Positions 1-9,800 of a stretch of DNA of 64,000 bases are shown here, in pieces. Every line of letters starts with the position of its first letter. Position 1 is the first letter of the stretch. The translations under genes and the position numbers were made by a program. The notes below the pieces were generated by a model that ran no database searches, had not been told where the DNA came from, and worked only from the letters and a program-made list of their open reading frames with translations. Source of the stretch: Capsicum annuum (lineage: Eukaryota > Streptophyta > Magnoliopsida > Solanales > Solanaceae). The DNA lies in the NCBI RefSeq assembly GCF_002878395.1, contig NC_061115.1, positions 97,181,229 to 97,245,228 on the forward strand. The letters run 5' to 3'.

Positions 1-375
1 CAAACTCGATGGTCTGTCGTCCTGGCCATCGTGCTTGGGCTATAAAAGGGAGTTACTGCCTTGGTTGCGATGGTCTGGGCGACAGTCTGTCACTCAATCA
101 ACATTCATTAACTTTTCTGTCACCCCTGGGTGGTTCCGATAACTCTCAGTAAAATGGCCATAACTTCCCACCCCGATGTCAGATTTGGACGAATTTGGTA
201 TCATTGGAAAGCTATTTCATTTATCGACACTATAGGAAGTTATTTTTAGGAAAAATTCAATAAGATTAAAACACTAATCACTTGGGAAATATCTTCTCAA
301 TCTTTTAGGACCAGAATTACACTTCACTTGACACGCTCAAGGCTCAAACTACAAGGGAACGTTGTGGGTCTTACA
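1..375 (-). repeat. G1 3' LTR, partial (LTR start on minus strand)
   Basis: The plus-strand edge reads GGTCTTACA at 367-375, so on the minus strand the LTR opens TGTAAGACC, directly after a polypurine tract. It is cut by the window start. It contains a GC-rich stretch near 1-110 and the motif GGTATCATTGGAAAGCT at 197-213, also seen in S3 (58363-58379) and in weaker form in S2. These shared marks tie it to the S-family LTRs. A TATA-like CTATAAAAGG lies at 41-50 on the plus strand, opposite to element transcription. Confidence 0.75.
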
Positions 376-393
376 ATATCTGCCCCTTGGAAA
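376..393 (-). promoter_or_regulatory. G1 polypurine tract
   Basis: On the minus strand the sequence abutting the LTR reads CCAAGGGGCAGATAT, matching the position and base content of a gypsy polypurine tract that primes plus-strand DNA synthesis. G6 has the near-identical CCAAGGGGGAGATAA at the same place. Confidence 0.7.
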
Positions 394-593
394 CATCCAT
401 CCTCTAATATCACTAGTTAGACTAGAAACATAGGAAAATAGAGTACTCATAGCTGAAGTAATTTGCTAAATGGGCTTAAAATCTTTCTAAACTCTTGAAT
501 ACCTTAGAAATTGCAAGAACTCAAGCAAGTATAGATATATAGCTACACTTTATATTTAAAGGGCTGAATTAAGGAAGAATAATACCTTCAGAT

Positions 594-1051
594 CGATCTG
601 AACTTGCAGAAAAGAGGTGCAGGTACTTGGCGCACATTTCAATTTCTGCCTCCCAAGTAGAGCCCTTAACTGACTAGTTCTGCCACAACACTTTGACCAA
701 GGGAACCTCTTTGTTCCTTAGTCTACAAATCTGAAAATCTAGGATCTTAATAGAAATCTCATCGAATGAAAGACTATTCTGAATATCAGCACTCTCTGAA
801 GGATCTACCACAACGAAATCACTAATATACTTTTTAAGCATGGAGACATGAAAAATAAGATGAACGGCTGATAACTCCACAAGTAACTCAACCTCAAAGG
901 CTACATTCCCAACAAGGCTCAAAACTCTATACAGGCCAACATAACGGGGACTAAGCTTTCCCTTTTTACCAAACCTCTTCACCCCTTTCATGGGTAAAAT
1001 CTTAAAGTACACCAAATCACCAACTCCAAACTCAAGATCTCTTCTCCTCAC
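594..1051 (-). pseudogene. G1 integrase C-terminal and chromodomain-like tail
   Basis: An open frame of 125 codons (1051 down to 674) holds the gypsy integrase C-terminal module: RRRDLEFGVGD near its start, then SPRYVG and HVSMLKKYI, then the tail beginning near ILDFQICRLRNK. This part normally binds DNA or chromatin and helps target insertion. A TAG stop at 674-676 interrupts it; the same frame continues to about 594 with STWEAEIEMCAKYLHLF, the usual end of this family's polyprotein. Only substitutions and the one stop separate it from G6's equivalent at 61600-62346. Confidence 0.85.
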
Positions 1052-1059
1052 ATTGGCAT

Positions 1060-1725
1060 ATTACTTTTGACGACTCTGAGCTATCTTTAACCTCTTACTA
1101 ATCAACCTAACTTTATCCATAGCTTCAAATGTTGCATCGGGCCCAATTATGGTAGATTTACCTACTTCAAACTAACCTATGGGTGATCTACATCTTCTAC
1201 TATACAAGGCCTCAAATGGTGCCATCCCGATGCTAGCATGGTAAATATTGTTATAGATGAACTCTATCAATGGAAAATGTTCATCCCAACTTTCTTTAAA
1301 ATCAAGAGCACACGCCCTCAATATGTCTTCTAGGGTTTGAATGGTCTACTCAACCTGACCATCTATCAGCGGATAAATAGCAAAACTCAAAAGAACTTGG
1401 GTACCAAGACCCTACTGAAACACCCTCCAAAACTGAGAAGTAAATTTATACCCCTATCCGAAATGATAGATGAGGGAACTCTGTGCATCTTGACTCACTC
1501 TCAGATTTACAATCTACCATAATCCTCAGTTGTATGAGACGTATCCATGGGCAATAAGTGCGTGGACTTAGTCAGCCTATCTACAACAACCCAAATAGAA
1601 TCATAATGACGACGTAAAAGAGGTAACCGAGTCACAAAGTCCATATTCACCCCCTTCCACTTCCAAGTGGGTATACCAAACTCTTATATCCCACCACCAG
1701 GTCTTTGGTGCTCTACCTTAACCTA
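1060..1725 (-). pseudogene. G1 integrase catalytic core, degraded
   Basis: Fragments in several frames are recognisable. VNMDFVTRLP near 1620-1650 carries the first catalytic Asp; YDSIWVVVDRLTKS follows, and SIISDRG near 1465 carries the second Asp. Stops and at least one shift break the stretch before the usual Glu motif. This is the DDE transferase that inserts the cDNA into the chromosome; here it cannot be made. It lies between the zinc-binding domain (1723-1914) and the C-terminal module. Confidence 0.75.
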
Positions 1726-2560
1726 TTGGCACATTGCATTCTTTGCTACAAACTCAGCTATATCATTCTTTATACCATTACACCAATCGATTTCCCGCAA
1801 GTCGCGATACATCTTTGTAGTGTTGGGATGAATAAAATACCGCATGCCATGCACTTCAGCCATAATCCTTTGCTTCTGATCATCAACACATGGAACGCAT
1901 AATCTACCATGCAATTTCCATATGCCATCTCTCCCTTGGGAGAAAACCTCTACCTTTTGGTCCTGAACTGCCTCTTTTAGTCAGACCAAACTAGGATCTC
2001 TATCTTGCTTCTCCTTTACTTTTGAAACTAAAGAGGATTCAAAATTACTTTGCACCAAAGTACTTCCCTTAGCTGAATCAAGCAACCTAACACCCAATCT
2101 ATTAAGACAATGCACATCATTAGTTCACTTTTTCTTACCTTCCTCTACATGAGCAACACTACCCATAGACAATCTTCTAAGGGTAACCGCCATTTTATTG
2201 GCCTTGCCTGAGTGATACAACACACTCATATCATAGTCTTTTAACAACTCTAACCACCTTATCTGCCTAAGATTCAACTCCCTCTGAGTAAAAACATACT
2301 ACAGGCACTTATGATCAGTAAACATATAAGTATGAACACCATAAAGATAGTGTCTCCCGATTTTCAAAGCAAAGACGACAGCAGCTAACTTAAGATCATG
2401 GGTTGTGTAATTCTTCTCATATGGCTTTAACTGTCTAGAGGCATAGGCTATAACCTTACCTCTTTCCATCAACACAAAATCTAAACTAATTCAAGAGGCA
2501 TTACAATACACTAAAAAACTATCTGCACCATCAGGCAAAGTTAACATAGGGGCTGAAGTA
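1723..2560 (-). pseudogene. G1 RNase H and integrase zinc-binding domain
   Basis: On the minus strand, RNase H starts near 2560 with FLVYCNAS, where the first catalytic Asp of the usual YCDAS motif has become Asn. It continues with [26 protein letters not shown] and FTDHK, then the linker WLELLKDYDMSVLYH and SMGSVAHVE. The last 63 codons (1914 to 1723) form an HHCC-type zinc finger with FIHP and KNAMCQ; the first Cys of the usual Cys pair is replaced by Asn. One stop lies directly after the first RNase H motif, so it is a pseudogene in an otherwise readable frame. Confidence 0.82.
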
Positions 2561-2822
2561 AGTCGAGTCTTAAACTTTTAAAAACTCTTCTTATAGGAAT
2601 CTGACAACTGGAACTTAGCTTTCTTTTAGGTCAACCGGGTCATGGGAGACATAATAGAGGATAAAACTTCAACGAAACTACGGTAGTATCCCGCTAGACC
2701 CATGAAACTTCTAATGTTAGACAGAGAGATAGGTCTAGGCCAATTTCTTATAGCTTTTGTCTTTTGGGGATCAACTCTAATACCTTTGGCTGAAATAATA
2801 TGAACCAGAAAGGCTACAAACC

Positions 2823-4020
2823 TTAGCCAAAATTGAAATTACTGAATTCGGCAAACAACTGGTGACCTCTAAGAATTTGTAAGACAATTCTAAGGTGATT
2901 TGCATGATCATGCTCACTGCGGGAGTAGACAAGGATGTCATCTATGAACACTATGTCAAATATATAAAGATATTGCTTAAACACTCGATTCATTAGGCAC
3001 ATAAAAGTTGTTGGGGAATTAGTTAGCCCAAAAGACATGACTAGAAACTCAATGTGACCATAGCGGGTTCGGAAGGTTATCTTTGGAATATCACATTCTC
3101 TCATTTTAAGTTGATGATATCCGGATCTAAGGTCTATCTTAGAGAAATAACTTCTACCTTGACACTGATCAAACAGGTCATCAATTCTTGCAAGATGATG
3201 CTTATTTTTAACTTTGACCTTATTAAGTTGACGATAGTCAATGGACATACGCAAAGAACCATCTTTCTTCTGCACAAATAGAACATGTACGCCCCAAGAA
3301 AAAATATTAGGCCTTATGAAACCTTTGTCTAAAAGATCTTTGAGTTGCTCTTTTAACTCTTTAAGCTTAGTAGGTGCCATATGGTATGGTAGAAAAGAAA
3401 TGGGACGAGTGTTGGGAAGAAGGTCAATCCCAAACTCTATCTCTCTATCGGGAGGTACCCCTGGGAGATCTTCCGAAAAATCATCTGGAAACTCATTAAG
3501 AATATCAATTGACTGAATAGTTGGAGCCTTGGACATAGTGTCTTTGACTCTAACTAGGTGATAGATGCAACCCTTGGATATTAGCTTTTTGACTTTGAGA
3601 TAGAAGATAAAATGACTCTTGGGAGATACCGAACTCCCAAACCACTCAAAAACTTGCTCATCTGGGAACTGAAACTTGACCATACGGGTATGACAGTCTA
3701 TAGATACATAAAAAGAATGAAGCCAATCCATACCCAAAATAAGGTCAAAATCCACCATGTCTAAATCTATCAAATCAGCAAGTATGAGTCTATGAAGAAC
3801 AGTAATAGCACAATCTCTATACACTTGTTTAACAACTGACTCCCCTACTAGTATGGAGACTAGGAAAGGCTCAGGAATCTTTTTGGGACTTATTTTGAAA
3901 TTCACAGCCACAAGTGAAGTCACGTAGGAGAGACTTGACCCGGGTTCCAACAACACATAAACATCAAAACACAAGATGCGGAGAATTCCAGTAATAACAT
4001 CGAGAGAGTTATCATGCTCC
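2823..4020 (-). pseudogene. G1 protease and reverse transcriptase (longest open frame of the window)
   Basis: A 383-codon open frame (3974 to 2823) encodes a retropepsin-like protease and the front two thirds of a reverse transcriptase. The protease site reads [12 protein letters not shown], where the family normally has Asp-Pro-Gly, so its catalytic Asp is now Glu; ILGMDWL follows. RT blocks in order are [50 protein letters not shown] and [13 protein letters not shown]. The catalytic FIDD (about 2938-2950) is intact, the only intact RT active site in the window. The frame extends upstream to about 4020 without a start; these proteins are normally cut from a gag-pol polyprotein. It ends at a stop beyond the palm, before the connection and RNase H. 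Confidence 0.9.
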
Positions 4021-4033
4021 TAATGGGATGTAA

Positions 4034-4105
4034 GGCATAGAATCTGTTATGGCACTGACCGCTAGCAGTGGCATAGAATCTATTATGGCACTGACCGCTA
4101 GCAAT
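4034..4105 (-). repeat. 36-bp tandem duplication near the gag-protease boundary of G1
   Basis: Two copies of a 36-bp unit start at 4034 and 4070 and differ at only a couple of positions. The unit is a multiple of three, so it would add 12 codons without changing the frame. It lies between the zinc knuckle and the protease of G1. Confidence 0.85.
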
Positions 4106-4276
4106 GCTAGATGAAGCACAAGGGTGGGATGAGGGACAGGAGTTGGTTTAATAGTAGTTTGTGCCTAAGGTCGGGAATCTCTGGTCCCCTGCCTAGCATG
4201 CGGATAATCTCTAAGTCTATGGCCCTGCTTTCCACAACAAAAACAACCCCTCAAATCTGTGAAACACTCACCGGTA
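4106..4276 (-). pseudogene. G1 gag C-terminal zinc knuckle remnant
   Basis: On the minus strand near 4200-4255 the peptide CFCCGKQGHRLRDYP matches a CX2CX4HX4C nucleocapsid knuckle in which the last Cys is Tyr. In gypsy elements this knuckle packages the RNA. The rest of gag is absent: just upstream (plus position 4277) the sequence changes to G2 LTR sequence. Confidence 0.7.
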
Positions 4277-6800
4277 TGATCCTTAATTCTATACATTATT
4301 ACACTTACCAATTAGTCTCAATTCAATAATTGGCATATTCTACTCCTATTCACTATTTAGCATCAACTAGAGCCACACCACTTAACAAGTGATTAATAGA
4401 AGATATTTATAGACAACTTCCCCAGGAAAGCATCATATCTTAAGTGCACACAAGGACTTAACCATTCAATGACATAACCACACGTACACCAATATATTTG
4501 TATATACTTACCATATGTAAAATCACCATAACATAAGTATATTCTCTGGGCTTATCGGGCATCAATATACATCAACACATATTCCAGATTTATTGGGCAT
4601 CATCACATCATCAATATATCATCTGGATTTACCGGGCATCATTACATCATCAATATATCCTCTAGATTCACCAGACATCATCACATCACTAATATATCCT
4701 TCGAATTCACCGAGCATCATCACATCATAAATATATCCTCCAAATTCATCGGGCATCATTACATCATCAATATATCCTCATGATAATAATAAATACATAC
4801 ATATAGCAGAAGCAAGAACGAGTATAAGCCATAATTGATATACTGTAAGATAGGTGAGGAAATACATATGAAGGTACTTTACCATTAATCATCACTATAT
4901 TATATGAGTATATACATGGGCATGTATATCTGAATGATATGAGTAATCACCACTTTTCCAAGTTTCATCATGATTATTAACAAGTCAACTATAAGTCATG
5001 GGTATGACTTCTAGAATCCTTCATTTACTTATATGGTTCACAATACTAGAGCAAGAGATTCTTTTACACCAACATTATCTTAGTCATTAAGCTTGAATTA
5101 TAATAAGAGTTATGACATAATTCAAGTCTCACATAATGAACTAGCCAAATAGTTAAGCGATAGCATAACCATAGATTCAATTCCTAAGATTTTCCAATAC
5201 CATCCATATCATGACAACAAGATAACCAATCAAGTATATACATTATCCCAATATTAAGAATATGCATAAGCCATTTACTGCGTTTATCCATTATATCACC
5301 AAAAGCATAATCTAGGCGTTCAACACCTATCTTGGTTACTAAGAAGTTACAAAGTTCAAGCTTAAGGTGGGTCAAGTTCCACTTCTAGGAATCCCCCAAA
5401 GTTCTCTTTTACAAGTCTAACTTCTACCTGGAACTAGGTTAAGTTATTTAATTCATGCCTTAAGGGCTTACAAACCCACACTAATTCTATAGGATAATTC
5501 TTCTTCAAGCATTCCTCCTAAGTCATTCTAAGCCCCTAAGTCATCCCACAACTAAGCATATTTAGATCAACATATCTTTAAGTGAGTGAACAAGGTCACT
5601 TTCATCTACTAGAACAACTTGAGTATTCTCATGCTATTCATGAGATAACATGCCTATCTATTCAAGGTTCTAGGCTATGAGTCAAATGTCATACTTAACA
5701 TGTTCAATAGCCTAAGTGTTACAACCATCCCAAGCATTACCATCTACTAATTCTACGTCTAAGACCCCACCTACTCTTAATAAGATATCAAAGCCATACC
5801 AAAATAAAGCTCAATCTGACTACAAACAAGCCTAACCTACCTCGATTCCAAGTATAGATCATGAAACAACAATCCTTACTTTCCTTTTCCTTGAAGCTTC
5901 TTCCATGAGCCAAGCTACCAACAACATAATCTATTCTTTATTACAAGAATAAAAACACCCGTATTGCACCATTAGGCTTTAGGTCCAAAACAACCCTCAA
6001 AACCATCAAGTGGGTCCCACATATGGAAAATAAGTTTCTGAGGCCAACCCATTATTCAAATACCTTAAGGAGTTATAACCCTAAAGAAATTTGTACAAAC
6101 AACTATATTTATGGACAAAATCAAACCTCATGCCATATGGGGTTTTGGGTCTAATAATCAAGAAATCAACAGTAAAAATTAAAGGATATATACCTTAGAT
6201 TCATAGTAAGACACGATTACACAAGCTATCAAGCTCCCAATCAACCCACAAGACTCACTTTAAGGGTTTTACACTCTATTAGGGTTATAGAGCTCAAGAG
6301 AGAGGCATAAAGGACTAATTCTCGGCCAAAAGAGCCTTTAAATAAAACATGCCCAGGACCTTAGGAGCAATGATCGCGGGCACACTCTAGTCACAATCGT
6401 GGCCATTGGGATAGCACCACTCCTCATGCGATCACGGTATCTTGGTCATTGGACGATGGTTGAAACTTGGAATTTGATTCCAAGTTTCAGCCAAGGCCTC
6501 GAGATTCATTTGGAGTCCAATATAAGAAAATGTGTTATGCAACCATATAGATTTTGATGTTTCAAATGTATTGGCAAAGTCTACTTTTCCATTCGATATT
6601 GTTTTACTGAAGTTTTTTCTCTGCGGCTATTGGGAGCCAATAAAGACTTCTCACCAGGAAAATGGTTCTAACAATCAAATGAACTGCTAGGTAACAAAAT
6701 TAAAGGTTCCAGCAAGTCATTAATGACTTGGGAAAGCATTGGAAAGCTCTAACGATAAAAATAAGTATAAACATGAGAAATGACCTGTAGGGTCATTACA
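4277..6800 (-). repeat. G2 3' LTR, truncated at its far end
   Basis: The right edge is GGTCATTACA at 6791-6800, so the minus-strand LTR opens TGTAATGACC. The stretch matches 12690-13979 and 23654-24893 of the other LTR copy, including a 39-bp repeat array, the run AAGTGAGTGAACAAGGTCAC near 5580 and the GC-rich piece at 6350-6470. The final 1.2 kb, present at 11466-12689 in the other copy, is missing; the match stops at the G1 junction at 4276/4277. Confidence 0.85.
4557..4780. repeat. 39-bp minisatellite in the G2 3' LTR
   Basis: About 5.7 imperfect copies of a 39-bp unit with core GGGCATCATCACATCATCAA followed by TATATCC. A matching array sits at 12963-13187 in the other LTR, so it predates the insertion of G2. 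Confidence 0.85.
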
Positions 6801-7320
6801 ACATCCACTACTAAGGAACTTTCATCCCCAAAAGTTAAAGATGAAGGGAAAATATCTAAAGTCTCAAACAAATTAGGATACTGGGCCCACATCTCATTCC
6901 GAATCTCCCAAGTAGCCTCTTCCACTGGGCGATGCCTCTACTAAATCTTAACTATAAGAATCTATCTAGTATGCAACTGTCGTACATCACTAGTCAAAGT
7001 AAGTACAGGTTCCTCTGTAAAGGCCAACTTCTCATCTAACTAAACTGAATCCCACATAAGCACATGAGATGGATCAGGAATATTTTTCTTCAACATAGAG
7101 ACATGGATAATTAATTGAACAACTATAAAATTTGAAGGTAAGCCTAACTCATATTCTACCTCACCCACTGTGTTGAGAATCTCAAAAGGACTAATATATT
7201 GAGGGTAAAGCTTACCCTTCATTTCAAAACTCATCACAGCACTCATAGGTGAAAAATAAAGGAACACACGATCACTAACCCTGAATCTTAAGGCACAAAA
7301 CCTACGATCGACATAGGACT
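6801..7320 (-). pseudogene. G2 integrase C-terminal and chromodomain-like tail
   Basis: A 75-codon open frame (7267 to 7040) carries FLYFSPMSAVMSFEMKGKL, YISPFEIL and IHVSMLKK, the gypsy integrase C-terminal module. After a stop near 7040, pieces follow: HRPVEEATWEIRNEM near 6900 and QYPNLFETLDIF near 6860, typical of the polyprotein end. The frame runs to the LTR edge at 6800. The module would bind DNA or chromatin near the insertion site. Stops make it a pseudogene. Confidence 0.82.
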
Positions 7321-8100
7321 TCTGCCTACTCTAGGATGCTCTAAGCCTATCTTGAATCACACTTATTCTATCCAATAAGTCCTGAAGCAAATATGTACTA
7401 CGAGGTCTTACCTCAGAGGTCTCAAATAATCCTATTAGAGAACAACATCTCCTGCCATACAAAGCCTCATAAGGTGTCATCTCAATACTCGAACAATAAC
7501 TATTATTGTAGGCAAACTTTGATAATGGTAGGTGCTGATCCCACTGTCCTAAAAAATCCTAAACATAGGCTCGAAACATATCCGCAAGCACCTGAATAGT
7601 CCGCTCGGACTGACCATCTGTCTATGAATGAAAAGCTATACTCAAATCCACTCGAGTACCTAAATCCTATAGAAATAATTTCCAAAATCTTGAACTAAAT
7701 ACTTAACCACAGTCGGATATGATAAAAACAAGCACCTCATGCAAGCAAACTATCTCTAGAACATAAATATTGGCTAATCTCTTAGCACTGAAGGTCATCA
7801 GAATAGGAATAAAATATGCCGACTTAGTCAGATAATCCATAATAACCCAAATACCATTAGAAGCACGGGGAGTATGAGGTAAACAACTAATGAAGTCCAT
7901 AGTAATTTGTTCCCATTTCTACTCGAGAATGGGAAACCTCAGTGTCATGCCACTTGGATGCTGATGCTCGACCTTAACTTACTTTCAACATAGGCAATAA
8001 GCCACAAAGTTTACCATATCTCTCTTCATCCCATCCCATTAGTAATGCTTTCTTAAATCTTAATACATCTTCGTTATACCAGGATGAATAGAATATCTAG
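7321..8100 (-). pseudogene. G2 integrase zinc finger and catalytic core
   Basis: The zinc-binding part near 8100-7985 shows YSIHPGITKMY and FVAYCLC. The core opens with TMDFISCLPHTPRASNG (65-codon frame, 7900-7703) and continues WVIMDYLTKSAYF and VFIISDCG, then a stop, FSSRFW, then TDGQSERTIQVL near 7600. Both catalytic Asp and the Glu are therefore still present. At least four in-frame stops (after SDCG, KLFL, AFHS and FRAYV) kill it; at least two are at codons that are normally Gln or Trp. It is the DDE enzyme that would insert the element's DNA. Confidence 0.82.
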
Positions 8101-8346
8101 AATTATAAGCCTTATGAGTAATTGACTAAATCAAGTCATCCAGTCAGGAAACATAAATTTGACCCTAAAACCTTAAGATACCCTCGGAATCAATAGTGTG
8201 CATCTCAAACTCACCGTTCACCACCTGGTCATGGAGAAAGCACAACTTGCTATACTCATACTAATGATCTTGAATTTTCTCAAATAAAGAGGACCTCACG
8301 TCTATATAAGCCAAAATCCTAGAAAGATCTTAAATATCAAGGCGAA

Positions 8347-8549
8347 CTATTAAATTGGATAAGGACTGAATGTCCCGTGACATAGGCCTATGAGAAACAA
8401 AAATACAAGTCAAGATATTAAATTGGCTATGGACTGAATGTCCCGTGACATAGGCCTATGAGAAACAAAAATACAAGTCAAGATATTAAATTGGCTAAGG
8501 ACTGAATGTCCCGTGACATAGGCCTATGAGAAACAAAAATACAAGCAAA
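8347..8549 (-). repeat. 68-bp tandem triplication inside G2 pol
   Basis: Three near-identical 68-bp units begin at 8363, 8431 and 8499 (GGACTGAATGTCCCGTGACA opens each). They lie in the linker after RNase H. Because 68 is not a multiple of three, each added copy shifts the reading frame, so the array arose in, or helped create, a dead copy. Near-identity of the units suggests it is younger than most of the decay around it. Confidence 0.92.
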
Positions 8550-8960
8550 GCTACCCATACTCATTTCCTTGAGACTCAAGGCATCAGCTACCACATCTGC
8601 CTTACCTGGATGATACAAGATGGAAATATCATAGTCCTTCAACAACTCCATCCATTTATGCTGGCGAGCATTAATCTCTCGGTGTGTCATAAGGTGCTGA
8701 AGGCTATGATGATATATGAAGAACTCATAATGCATGCCATAAAAATAATGCCTCTAATCTTTAGCACGAAAACTATCGCTGCCAACTCTAAATCATGAGT
8801 GAGGTAGTTGCGCTCATGCACTTTAAGCTGTCTAGAAGAATAGGCAATAACACGAACCTGCTACATCAAAACACAACAAAGACCAATACCAAAAGTATCA
8901 CAAAACACGTTAAATCCGTTACCCTTAACTGGAAAAGCAATACTGAAGCTGAAGTAAGAC
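8478..8960 (-). pseudogene. G2 RNase H
   Basis: Minus-strand peptides from about 8940: GNGFNVFCDTFGIGLCCVLM, then a stop, [19 protein letters not shown], then [12 protein letters not shown]. After a shift, an 85-codon frame (8735-8478) follows with [26 protein letters not shown] and VVADALS. These are the first Asp (CDTF), the Glu (DLEL) and the last Asp of gypsy RNase H, which degrades template RNA. The 85-codon frame runs into the 68-bp repeats. The domain is joined abnormally to the front of RT (see the deletion at about 8960). Confidence 0.8.
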
Positions 8961-9248
8961 AATCCCTGACCTCAAATCTATCTTAAAGAACACGACTATG
9001 CCCTGAAGCTGGCCGAACAAATCATCAATATAAGGCATAGGATAACGGTTCTTCACTGTCACCGTATTAAGCTGTCTATAATTACTACACATACTATCAA
9101 AATATTTTTCTTCTTTACGAATAACATAGGAGCTCCCCATAGGGACATACCCAGTCTAATAAAACCCTTTAAAAAAAAGATCCTAAAGCTGAGAATTCAT
9201 CTCCTTAAGCTCAACAGGATCCATAAGGCAAGGTGCCACAGAAATGGG
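8925..9248 (-). pseudogene. G2 reverse transcriptase, N-terminal part only (core deleted)
   Basis: A 71-codon frame (9140-8925) reads YRQLNTVTVKNRYPMPYIDD, then LFGQLQGIVVFFKIDLRSG. It then departs from every RT: instead of the YHQL block the sequence passes into the piece just before RNase H (about 8960). The palm with the catalytic YIDD, thumb and connection are gone, roughly 190-200 codons by comparison with G1. Upstream, from 9248, come the usual pieces MDPVELKEMNSQL and a degraded GFY segment. Without the palm no reverse transcription is possible. Confidence 0.85.
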
Positions 9249-9800
9249 TTAGGTTCCATGCTCAAGGTTAATAGCAAACTCAATCTCACGGCCAGGAGAA
9301 ATACCAGGCAGGTCGGCAAGAAACACATCAAGAAACTTACGCACAATAAGAACAGAGTCAGGCATTAGACTCTCTACACGAGTATCACATACATAAATAA
9401 GATGAGATTTGCAACCCGTTAATATATGCCTTCTAGCACAAACATAAGAAATAATCCCTATTAGCTCGCGGCTAACCACTCCCTGCCACATGGCTAGGGG
9501 TACACCAAGAATAGTTAAGGTAATGGACTTGGCAAAATAATTCATCAGCTCATGATAGTGGGATAACCAGTCCATGCCCAGAATCACATCAAAACCCAGG
9601 ATATCGAGAATAATAAGATCAACATAAGTATCAACATCACTAATTATCATAACACAAGATCTAAATGCTCAATCTACTACTAAAGAATCACCTATAGGAG
9701 TAGATACACATAATGGCATATATAATAAGTCACTAGTCAAGTCCAACCATGGTGCATAATAAGCAGAATTTTAAGAATAAGTAGATTCAGGATCAAACAA
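9249..9800 (-). pseudogene. G2 protease
   Basis: A 133-codon frame (9650-9249) covers the C-terminal half of a gypsy protease and the spacer to RT: LGFDVILGMDWLSHYHEL, GVPLAMWQG, VRKFLDVFLADLPGISPG and EIEFAINLEHGT. VILGMDWL is the usual late protease block. The catalytic Asp-Ser/Thr-Gly box should lie upstream (about 9750-9800), where the frame is broken and I could not read it with confidence. The protease would cut gag-pol into its parts. Confidence 0.78.

Larger units (their letters stand above)
1..4276 (-). mobile_element. G1: truncated Ty3/gypsy chromovirus-like LTR retrotransposon
   Basis: Read on the minus strand, the order is CCHC-like gag end (about 4200-4255), aspartic protease, reverse transcriptase, RNase H, integrase, chromodomain-like tail, polypurine tract, then an LTR running off the left edge of the window. 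This order with integrase last is diagnostic of Ty3/gypsy. The element lacks its 5' LTR, primer-binding site and most of gag: at about 4276 the zinc-knuckle region passes directly into sequence that matches the middle of a G2 LTR. The terminal LTR and polypurine tract closely resemble those of G6 (58711-64000), so both belong to one family. It is inactive because of stops and frameshifts, although the protease-RT part is the best-preserved frame in the window. Confidence 0.85.

Noticed and set aside
41..50. TATA box as promoter of a host gene
   Set aside because: It sits in the G1 LTR and no gene follows on the plus strand; kept only as a possible antisense LTR promoter.
3054..3516. Plus-strand frames opposite the G1 RT
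   Set aside because: Antisense shadows of the protease-RT frame on the minus strand, with no motif of their own.
4557..4780. CRISPR-like array of regular repeats
   Set aside because: Units are contiguous 39-bp tandem repeats without spacers, in a plant LTR.
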